This document shows, piece by piece, positions 1 to 4,803 of a stretch of 6,715 nt of DNA. Both the position numbers and the translations under genes were made by a program. The notes under the pieces are model-generated. The model ran no database searches. It was not told the DNA's origin and saw nothing but the letters and a program-made list of their open reading frames with translations. Origin of the DNA: Candidatus Bipolaricaulota bacterium (GTDB lineage Bacteria; Bipolaricaulota; Bipolaricaulia; RBG-16-55-9); the NCBI GenBank assembly GCA_027021605.1, contig JALUUA010000268.1, positions 1 through 6,715 of the forward strand, given 5' to 3'. The first letter of the stretch is position 1, and every line of letters begins with the position of its first letter.

Positions 1-214
1 TCTGGTAGTACACGCCGGGGCCGATTCTCAAGTGCGCTCCCTCGGGGGCTTGCCGAATCGCCTGGCCGATCCGGAGAAAACATCCCGTCGGCTCCGCGCA
101 GGTGATCTCGATCCCGGAGATCCCCGAGGGTTGGCCCAGGAGCAGGCCCCCTGAGAGCAAAAACCCCAGCAATCTGAGGGCGAGGGCGATGGACCCTACT
201 CCCCTCCCACGCAT
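1..214 (-). CDS. N-terminal part of a secreted parallel beta-helix protein (runs off the left edge)
   Basis: Reading leftwards from an ATG at 214-212 gives 71 codons without a stop up to the window edge. The product starts with basic residues (MRGRGVG) and then a Leu/Gly-rich hydrophobic stretch (about residues 8-29), which looks like a signal peptide. Then come two cysteines spaced C-x5-C, an 'IGQAIRQAPEGA' segment and 'LRIGPGVYYQ'. This is the order seen in the N-terminus of the next gene upstream (Cys pair, QAALDAAPPGA, VRVLAGTYQEA). In beta-helix proteins of the NosD/pectate-lyase-like kind, this pattern marks the entry into the right-handed helix. The start is supported by AAGGGGG at 225-219, four bases from the ATG. 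It overlaps the end of the upstream gene by 19 bases, so translation is probably coupled. The likely role is an exported surface or periplasmic protein; its ligand is unknown. Most of the protein is missing, so the fold call rests on the short paralogous segment. Confidence 0.68.
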   Translation of the reverse strand, partial: MRGRGVGSIALALRLLGFLLSGGLLLGQPSGISGIEITCAEPTGCFLRIGQAIRQAPEGAHLRIGPGVYYQ

Positions 215-1503
215 AGATCCCCCTTCCCGTTGCCGGTGATAACGCTACCGAGTTCGAGAGCAACCTCAATTTCCGCGGTTTTCAAGGGAAGAACCACGAC
301 CCCATCCGCCTCCCGCTCCTCCCCCGGATGACACCTCTCGACGAACAGGGCCACACCCCACCCCCCGTTGTCCACGATCGAAGCTTCCCACACCTCCGCT
401 TGGGACGGCAGAGCTCCTTCATAAGCTTGAAGGAACAAGAGCCCATCCCCTCCGTTCTCCTCTATAGCGTCCGAATGGGAACGGAGCAGCGAGGCATTCC
501 ACACCTGGAGGCCATCCCCGCCGTTCCTGCGAATTGCGTTGTCGACGAGAACAGCCGTGGTGTACTTTAAGAGGCGGGGATCGGAGTTCAATTCCACGAA
601 TCCTCGGATGACAACCCCTTCTCTTTCGTTTCCTTCTACGAGGTTTCCTGTCAAGGTAGCCCAGCTGCTCCCTCCGATCTCTACGCCCCTACCGTTGTTT
701 TCTATGACGTTCTCCTGAAGGAGCACATGCCCCCCAATTACGGATGCCACACCGAACAACGCGTTCTCGTAGATGCGGTTCCTTGCGAGGGTGGCTGTGA
801 CGTACGCCCAGAGCACAACCCCTCGTCGATGGGCGTACACCTGGGTCCCCTCGAGGAAGACCTGCGATCGTGCCGATGCATCGATCCCTACCGGAGCGTC
901 ATGAATCCGGCTGTTGCGGATCGTCGCTTGAACCGCGTTCGTGATGCGGATATTGGCGAACGCGTTCGGCCCAAGATCGCTGTCCTGAATGGAGATGACG
1001 CTTTCATCCTGCGCGAAGAGCCCGGTCTCGCCATTAAGAACTCGAACCCGGTCGAGTTCCGCCGCCGCCCCCAGGACCTCGATGGCGTCGGGCCGGTATG
1101 GACGCCCTTGATGATCCACGGTAGTGCGAACCAGGCGGATCTCGCTGCCCGGTTGGGCAAGTACGGTCATCCCGGCCACGGTGAGGTCGGAGAGCACCAC
1201 ATCGGGAGCCAGGATCTCTAGAACGGCTGAGGATCCCGGCGGTCCTTGCAGGATCGTGAGGCCCTGTCCGTCTCCCTGTAGTCGAACCGGACGGGTGATC
1301 TGTAAGGCTTCTTGATAGGTTCCAGCTAGAACTCGGACGAGCGCGCCGGGCGGGGCGGCATCTAAGGCGGCCTGCACCGAAGAGAAGGGACACCCGGAGG
1401 GGCAGACGGTCCAGTTCTCTTGAGAGAGGTATAACTCCGGTGTTCCCAGAATTGCCCCAACGGTTGCTGCCGTCAGAGCGAGCCAACTCAACGTTCTTTT
1501 CAC
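196..1503 (-). CDS. Secreted right-handed parallel beta-helix repeat protein, 435 aa
   Basis: I chose the GTG at 1503-1501 as the start. It follows AAAGGGGGG (1518-1510) by six bases and puts the signal peptide at the N-terminus (VKRTLSWLALTAATVGAILG). An ATG at 1572 would add 23 residues, lacks a comparable site and overlaps the upstream gene. After the signal peptide comes a C-x3-C pair (Cys34, Cys38), then SVQAALDAAPPGA and VRVLAGTYQEA. The rest is a long run of rungs of about 22-25 residues, recognisable by short hydrophobic beta strands and N-x-I/V or NNG turns (for example 'NRIYENALFGV', 'NVIENNGRGVEI', 'NLVEGNEREGVVI', 'NAIRRNGGDGLQV'). This is the PbH1/NosD-like family. Such folds serve as carbohydrate-active enzymes, adhesins or periplasmic scaffolds. 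I see no definite catalytic triad, so no enzyme activity is assigned. Two more cysteines lie near the C-terminus. It sits 46 bp downstream of a membrane-protein gene and overlaps a paralogue, suggesting one envelope operon. Confidence 0.85.
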   Translation of the reverse strand: MKRTLSWLALTAATVGAILGTPELYLSQENWTVCPSGCPFSSVQAALDAAPPGALVRVLAGTYQEALQITRPVRLQGDGQGLTILQGPPGSSAVLEILAPDVVLSDLTVAGMTVLAQPGSEIRLVRTTVDHQGRPYRPDAIEVLGAAAELDRVRVLNGETGLFAQDESVISIQDSDLGPNAFANIRITNAVQATIRNSRIHDAPVGIDASARSQVFLEGTQVYAHRRGVVLWAYVTATLARNRIYENALFGVASVIGGHVLLQENVIENNGRGVEIGGSSWATLTGNLVEGNEREGVVIRGFVELNSDPRLLKYTTAVLVDNAIRRNGGDGLQVWNASLLRSHSDAIEENGGDGLLFLQAYEGALPSQAEVWEASIVDNGGWGVALFVERCHPGEEREADGVVVLPLKTAEIEVALELGSVITGNGKGDLCVGGE

Positions 1504-1509
1504 GATGAT

Positions 1510-1518
1510 CCCCCCTTT
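1510..1518 (-). promoter_or_regulatory. Ribosome binding site deciding the GTG start at 1503
   Basis: The minus strand reads AAAGGGGGG followed by ATCATC and GTG. The six-base spacing is favourable, and the GTG begins directly with a basic n-region and hydrophobic signal peptide. The paralogous gene starting at 214 has nearly the same block (GAAGGGGGATC) before its ATG, so the leader may have been duplicated with the gene. Confidence 0.6.
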
Positions 1519-1549
1519 ACCCCTTTCCCCTCCCGGGGAGCGCAGGCGC

Positions 1550-2449
1550 TCACGGTTCACCGATGCCCACATAAATCACGGTATCATCCGCCTCGTTAAC
1601 GCAAATGCCCTTTTGCTTGCAGGCTTGCTTTGCCGCATCCTTGAGCGTGAATGAATCGTTGCAGCCTATACAAACCACATGATCCCTTCCCCCTTCATCG
1701 CGCCAAGCAATGGCGATGGGGGCACGGGTGTTTGCGTACTTCTCCGCTAGGGTTTTGACGAGTTCTTCCATAGATGAATTGTTTTGTGGGAGTTCGAGGG
1801 CGTAGGTGATTGTGCCGATATCGGCTCCGTACTTTTGCATGGCATCCTCGATTTGGATGAGCGCGGTGTCTAACTCCCCTACGATCGCATCGGCATCCGG
1901 GATCGCGTTCAAATCAACCTTCAAGAGGGATACCACGGGCCTTCCCTGCGCAAAGTTCGGATCTCTTTTCCACCAAAGCAGTGCGGTGCGCTTCCGGGCG
2001 AGGCCCGAGAGGTCATACCCCTTCAGATCCCATTCGTTGCCAATGCCAAAGAGGGAGAGCTTTAGGGTCGCTTTGGCCGCGACCTGAACGCCTGGGCGGG
2101 TAGGGTCTCGAGAGCGGTCAACGAGGAGGGAAACTTGATCCCACAGTTCTCGGACATCTTCCTCCTGTTGCCGAATATGAAGCGCGAGTAGCGTTCTCGT
2201 GCGCAGGCCCCATCCGCTGAGGTCAAAGTACCATTCCAAAAACAACAGAAGGCCCAGAATCACCCCGAGCGCAAAGGCGGCCTTGGATATCTTCCATTTG
2301 GAAAAGGGGATCACGCGCAACCCTACAACCAAACCCACGATGATGAGGAGGAATACCTCCCCTGGGCCCGCAAACTTCCCCGTCGCAAAGGCCAGGAGCG
2401 AGAGCGTCAAGCCCACCCCCACCCCGGCGACCCAGCGCCCTGCGCGCAC
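1550..2449 (-). CDS. Membrane-anchored protein of unknown family, 299 aa, with a four-Cys C-terminal segment
   Basis: I do not recognise this family. The GTG at 2449-2447 is preferred because AAGGAGGT (2461-2454) lies just upstream of it; an ATG at 2485 would place that site inside the coding region. Three hydrophobic spans are visible at about residues 6-23, 31-48 and 57-75. Positive charges at the N-terminus and between spans two and three (R45, K51, K53, K56) predict that the remaining 225 or so residues lie outside the cytoplasm. That domain begins with a charged, probably helical stretch (HIRQQEEDVRELWDQ). It has mixed alpha/beta character in the middle and ends with Cys260-x2-Cys263 and Cys277-x5-Cys283. 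With extracytoplasmic topology the cysteines could form disulfides; metal binding is the alternative. It is the first gene of a probable operon with two beta-helix proteins. Sample stretches are about 50% GC (1561-1620 and 1801-1860, 30 of 60 bases each), against 45 of 60 in 4441-4500, so it may have a different history. Confidence 0.8.
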   Translation of the reverse strand: MRAGRWVAGVGVGLTLSLLAFATGKFAGPGEVFLLIIVGLVVGLRVIPFSKWKISKAAFALGVILGLLLFLEWYFDLSGWGLRTRTLLALHIRQQEEDVRELWDQVSLLVDRSRDPTRPGVQVAAKATLKLSLFGIGNEWDLKGYDLSGLARKRTALLWWKRDPNFAQGRPVVSLLKVDLNAIPDADAIVGELDTALIQIEDAMQKYGADIGTITYALELPQNNSSMEELVKTLAEKYANTRAPIAIAWRDEGGRDHVVCIGCNDSFTLKDAAKQACKQKGICVNEADDTVIYVGIGEP

Positions 2450-2453
2450 GGAA

Positions 2454-2461
2454 ACCTCCTT
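2454..2461 (-). promoter_or_regulatory. Strong Shine-Dalgarno site deciding the GTG start at 2449
   Basis: The minus strand has AAGGAGGT, a near-perfect anti-16S match, with five bases (TTTCC) between GGAGG and the GTG at 2449. It is the best ribosome binding site in the window and argues against the upstream ATG at 2485. Confidence 0.75.
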
Positions 2462-2473
2462 CGGTCTTCCCCT

Positions 2474-2504
2474 AGGGTACCCCAAGGGGAGGGGCGGCTG
2501 TCAA
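2474..2504 (-). promoter_or_regulatory. Candidate sigma70-type promoter for the leftward operon
   Basis: On the minus strand a perfect TTGACA (2504-2499) is followed after 19 bases by TACCCT (2479-2474), a 3/6 match to the -10 consensus. Transcription would start near 2467, giving a leader of about 18 nt before the GTG at 2449 and excluding the ATG at 2485. The weak -10 and slightly long spacer suggest a modest or activated promoter. A perfect 8-bp palindrome, GGGTACCC (2475-2482), overlaps the -10 and could be an operator, though GC-rich palindromes of this length also occur by chance. Confidence 0.4.
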
Positions 2505-2520
2505 TCCCCCCGAGGGGATT
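2503..2520. repeat. Perfect 7-bp inverted repeat with 4-nt loop
   Basis: AATCCCC (2503-2509) and GGGGATT (2514-2520) are exact reverse complements around CCGA. The repeat overlaps the edge of the TTGACA box of the leftward promoter, so it may be a protein-binding site. There is no U-tract on either strand, so it is not a convincing intrinsic terminator. Confidence 0.45.
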
Positions 2521-2560
2521 GGGGTCCGTCGTTGTCGAAGCGTTCCGTCGGGGCTCCACC

Positions 2561-2580
2561 GGCCGCGCGTGCGCGCTGCC
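2561..2580. repeat. Imperfect 20-bp palindrome with an alternating purine-pyrimidine core
   Basis: GGC (2561-2563) pairs with GCC (2578-2580), and GCGCG (2565-2569) pairs with CGCGC (2572-2576), with one mismatched position (2564/2577). Bases 2565-2576 alternate strictly between purine and pyrimidine, the kind of tract that can adopt Z-DNA under supercoiling. It lies between the two divergent candidate promoters. A regulatory role is only inference. Confidence 0.4.
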
Positions 2581-2593
2581 CCCCCGGCGGCGT

Positions 2594-2635
2594 TGCGCCT
2601 GCGTTTGCGCCTGCCTCTGGGTCTGCGCCTCCGTT
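2594..2635. repeat. Degenerate hexanucleotide tandem repeat, seven units
   Basis: Seven consecutive six-base units can be read: TGCGCC, TGCGTT, TGCGCC, TGCCTC, TGGGTC, TGCGCC, TCCGTT. The unit TGCGCC is exact in three of them. The last unit runs into the -35-like TTGCAT of the rightward promoter. The array is upstream of the permease start and is probably non-coding. Its degeneracy argues against active slippage. Confidence 0.5.
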
Positions 2636-2662
2636 GCATCCCCCCATCCCGTCCGCTATGAT
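2634..2662 (+). promoter_or_regulatory. Candidate sigma70-type promoter for the permease operon
   Basis: TTGCAT (2634-2639, 3/6 match to the -35 consensus) is separated by exactly 17 bases from TATGAT (2657-2662, 5/6 match to TATAAT). A start near 2669 would leave a leader of about 15 nt before the ATG at 2684, with only a weak GAGA purine stretch as ribosome binding site. Spacing and -10 are good; the -35 is poor. Confidence 0.42.
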
Positions 2663-2692
2663 CGCCCCCGAGAGATCCCGGCTATGATCGCC
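2655..2692 (+). repeat. 12-bp direct repeat, second copy containing the permease start codon
   Basis: GCTATGATCGCC occurs at 2655-2666 and again at 2681-2692, 26 bases apart. The first copy contains the candidate -10 box, the second contains the ATG at 2684. The ATG of the first copy (2658) opens a nine-codon frame whose TGA (2685-2687) overlaps the permease ATG. Confidence 0.6.
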
Positions 2693-3820
2693 TACATCGT
2701 GCGCCGAATCCTGCTCCTGCCCTTGATCCTGCTCGGGGTCACCCTGCTCATCTTCCTCATGCTCCAGCTTTTGAACCCCTACCAGCGCCTGAGCCTCTAC
2801 GTGCAGGAGTCGTCGCTGCAGCGCTTCGGGCCGGAGGACCTCGAGAAATTGATCGAGCACTACGGGCTGAACGACCCCATCTTCCTGCCCTTTACGTTCC
2901 GCCAGATCGAGATCCCCCTGGGGTTTGCCACCTTGAGGCTGGGCGACCCGGAGTGCGAAGGGATCTGCTCGTGTGCGTGCACCCCGCAGTACTTCGCCTG
3001 GCTGGGGAACGTTCTAAGGGGCGATTTGGGCTGGTCGGAGACGGACCAGATGCCCGTCTCCCAAGCGCTGCTCAGCCGCATCCCCGCCACCGCGGAGCTG
3101 GCCATCCTGGCCATCTTTCCCCTGGTCCTGGTGGGGATCACTTTGGGGATCCTCGCCGCCGTCTACCACAACCGCCCGATCGACCACCTCACCCGCTTTT
3201 TGTCCATCACGGGCTACGCCTTCCCCACGTTCGTCTTCGGGCTCCTGGCCCTGATGCTCTTCTACGGGAAGCTGGGCTGGTTCCCCCCGGGGCGGCTCTC
3301 CTCGGAGTTCAACGAGCTGATCCGCTCCGGGGACTTCCTACGCTATACGGGCATGAACACCTTGGACGCGCTTCTCAACGGACGATTCGACGTCTTCCTC
3401 GACGCCCTGAGGCACCTGGCGCTCCCGGTGCTCACGCTGTCGTACGTGAGCTGGGCCCTGATCGTGCGGATCACCCGCTCCTCGATGCTCGAGACGCTGC
3501 GGCAGGAGTATGTCACGGTCGCACGCGCCAGGGGACAGCGGGAGTGGGTCGTGATCGTAAAACACGCCGCGCGCAACGCCCTGATCCCCGTGGCGACGAT
3601 CTCGGGGCTCGTGTTTGCCGGGTGGCTGAGCGGCGTGGTCATCACCGAGACCATATTCAACTACCGCGGGTTGGGACAGTTCGTCGCCGACGCCGCCGCG
3701 TCCCTGGACATCCCCTCGGTGCTGGGGTTTACGCTCTTTGCGGCCACCCTGCTCGTGGTGATGAACCTCGTTGTGGACCTCCTGTACGCGCTCATCGACC
3801 CGCGGGTGAGGCTCGAATGA
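2684..3820 (+). CDS. ABC transporter permease, DppB/OppB family, 378 aa
   Basis: This is one of the two membrane subunits of a peptide/nickel-type (Dpp/Opp) ABC importer in the cytoplasmic membrane. The ATG at 2684 gives the canonical opening MIAYIVRRILLLPLILLGVT. Upstream in-frame codons back to 2519 encode Arg/Cys-rich sequence unlike the family and are excluded. Membrane spans are at about residues 9-30, 137-160, 172-195, 245-262, 299-320 and 345-368. 'VLRGDLGWS' (110-118) precedes the core. The ATPase-coupling EAA loop is clear at about 275-302 (EYVTVARARG to KHAARNALIP), and the C-terminus ends in the typical 'YALIDPRVRL'. It is longer than most relatives because of an extra extracytoplasmic segment after the first span (about residues 66-102), which includes four closely spaced cysteines (91, 95, 97, 99). 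A DppC-like gene follows. No binding protein or ATPase gene is in view, so the substrate (peptide, metal, sugar or other) cannot be assigned. Confidence 0.93.
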   Translation: MIAYIVRRILLLPLILLGVTLLIFLMLQLLNPYQRLSLYVQESSLQRFGPEDLEKLIEHYGLNDPIFLPFTFRQIEIPLGFATLRLGDPECEGICSCACTPQYFAWLGNVLRGDLGWSETDQMPVSQALLSRIPATAELAILAIFPLVLVGITLGILAAVYHNRPIDHLTRFLSITGYAFPTFVFGLLALMLFYGKLGWFPPGRLSSEFNELIRSGDFLRYTGMNTLDALLNGRFDVFLDALRHLALPVLTLSYVSWALIVRITRSSMLETLRQEYVTVARARGQREWVVIVKHAARNALIPVATISGLVFAGWLSGVVITETIFNYRGLGQFVADAAASLDIPSVLGFTLFAATLLVVMNLVVDLLYALIDPRVRLE

Positions 3821-3854
3821 CTGGAATGAACTAAAATGAACTGAAATAAAATAA
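3816..3854 (+). repeat. A-rich 10-nt direct repeats across the stop codon between the permease genes
   Basis: Four units follow one another: AATGACTGG (3816-3824, one base short), AATGAACTAA (3825-3834), AATGAACTGA (3835-3844) and AATAAAATAA (3845-3854). The first includes the TGA stop of the DppB-like gene. The units create ATGA at 3817-3820, a five-codon frame 3817-3834 (M-T-G-M-N-stop) and a minimal ATG-AAC-TGA frame at 3836-3844. The A-rich block stands out from GC-rich surroundings. It would be unstructured in mRNA and leads directly to the ribosome binding site of the next gene, so a role in reinitiation is plausible. Confidence 0.6.
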
Positions 3855-3856
3855 GC

Positions 3857-3863
3857 AGGGGGG
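3857..3863 (+). promoter_or_regulatory. Ribosome binding site for the DppC-like gene
   Basis: AGGGGGG is seven bases before the ATG at 3871 but only one base before the ATG at 3865. The spacing favours 3871 as the initiation codon. It comes just after the A-rich repeat block. Confidence 0.55.
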
Positions 3864-3870
3864 CATGGAA

Positions 3871-4800
3871 ATGCTGCGACGCCTGGTGCGCAATCCCCTT
3901 TCGTTCGCGGGGCTCGTGATCCTTCTCGGCTTTGCGCTGGTGGCGCTGCTCGCCCCCGTGCTCGCCCCGCCGGAGCGCCCCTGCCGCCCCGCCGCGGCGT
4001 ACTGGGTTCCCCCGTGGGTGCTGAGCGCCGTGGGCGTGGAGGTGAGCCCGTGCAAGCCCTACCGGATGCCGCGAGACGGCTTTGCGGCCGATCCCAGGCC
4101 CCCGAGCCCCGAGCACCCCCTGGGGACGACGCCCTATCAGTACGACGTCTTCTACGGGCTCATCTGGGGGACGCGCACGGCGTTTCGCGTCGGCTTTACG
4201 GTCGTGATCGCGATTGCCCTGATCGGGGTCTTCCTGGGGGCCGTGGCGGGGTATGCGGGCCGTTGGGTGGACGAGCTGCTCATGCGCATAACGGAGATCT
4301 TTTTGGCGTTCCCCTTCCTGGTGGCGGCCATCGTGCTCACGTCGATTTTGGGGAAGGGGATCGAGAAGATCATGATCGCTTTGATCGTCTTCGGGTGGCC
4401 CACCTACGCCCGCTTGGTGCGCGGGGACATCTTGAGCATCAAGGAGCGGGAGTTCGTCCAGGCGGCCCGGGCGCTGGGGGCCCATCCCCTGCGGATCATC
4501 TTTCGCCATATTCTGCCCAACACGATCTACCCCGTCTTCGTGCTCGCGTCGTTGGACATGGGCTCCATCGTCTTGTCGGCCGCGGGCTTGAGCTTTCTGG
4601 GGCTGGGGTCGGAGCTCGGCTACGCGGACTGGGGGCAGATGATCAACTTCGCCCGCAACTTCATCACGGAGCTCGATCGCTACTGGTGGACCGTCGTCTA
4701 CCCCGGGATGGCCATCGTGCTGTTCGTGCTGGGGTGGAACCTCTTGGGGGACGCGTTCCGCGACATCCTGGACCCCCGGATGCGCGGGACGCGCGCGTAG
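3871..4800 (+). CDS. ABC transporter permease, DppC/OppC family, 309 aa
   Basis: This is the second membrane subunit of the Dpp/Opp-type importer and the expected heterodimer partner of the preceding gene, 50 bp upstream. The start at 3871 is chosen on Shine-Dalgarno spacing; the ATG at 3865 would add two residues. Family signatures include the N-terminal 'RNPLSFAGLVIL' before the first span (about 11-33), 'HPLGTTPYQYDVFYGLIWGTRTAF' (82-105, the counterpart of HPLGTDxxGRDV) and the EAA loop at about 192-217 (EREFVQAARALGAHPLRI to RHILPN). Next come 'AGLSFLGLGSE', 'WGQMI' and the C-terminal 'LGDAFRDILDPRMRG'. In HPLGTDxxGRDV the Gly-Arg pair is replaced by Gln-Tyr here. The extracytoplasmic stretch between the first span and the HPLGT motif (about 35-80) is Pro-rich and long, and it contains two cysteines (38 and 61). 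The gene ends 3 bp from the convergent glnS stop. No dppD/dppF-type ATPase gene follows. Confidence 0.93.
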   Translation: MLRRLVRNPLSFAGLVILLGFALVALLAPVLAPPERPCRPAAAYWVPPWVLSAVGVEVSPCKPYRMPRDGFAADPRPPSPEHPLGTTPYQYDVFYGLIWGTRTAFRVGFTVVIAIALIGVFLGAVAGYAGRWVDELLMRITEIFLAFPFLVAAIVLTSILGKGIEKIMIALIVFGWPTYARLVRGDILSIKEREFVQAARALGAHPLRIIFRHILPNTIYPVFVLASLDMGSIVLSAAGLSFLGLGSELGYADWGQMINFARNFITELDRYWWTVVYPGMAIVLFVLGWNLLGDAFRDILDPRMRGTRA

Positions 4801-4803
4801 GGG

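Noticed and set aside
727..1221. 164-codon plus-strand open frame opposite the beta-helix gene
   Set aside because: No recognisable motif or good ribosome binding site, and it is antisense to the rung-periodic beta-helix frame.
1504..1572. Longer beta-helix protein starting at ATG 1572
   Set aside because: It would put 23 mostly charged and Gly-rich residues before the signal peptide and overlap the upstream gene. The GTG at 1503 has a well-spaced ribosome binding site.
2503..2520. Intrinsic terminator at the AATCCCC/GGGGATT hairpin
   Set aside because: The stem is perfect but there is no following T-run on either strand, and it sits upstream of both divergent genes, where a terminator is not needed.
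2519..2683. In-frame extension of the DppB-like permease to an ATG at 2519
   Set aside because: The extra 55 residues are Arg/Cys-rich, unlike the family, and are encoded by the repeat-rich intergenic region with candidate promoter elements. The canonical N-terminus begins at 2684.
2953..3834. Long open frame overlapping the DppB-like gene on the same strand
   Set aside because: Its product is Arg/Pro/His-rich low-complexity sequence typical of an off-frame reading of GC-rich coding DNA, while the overlapping frame is a clear permease. Its end does create the mini-ORF noted in the intergenic repeats.
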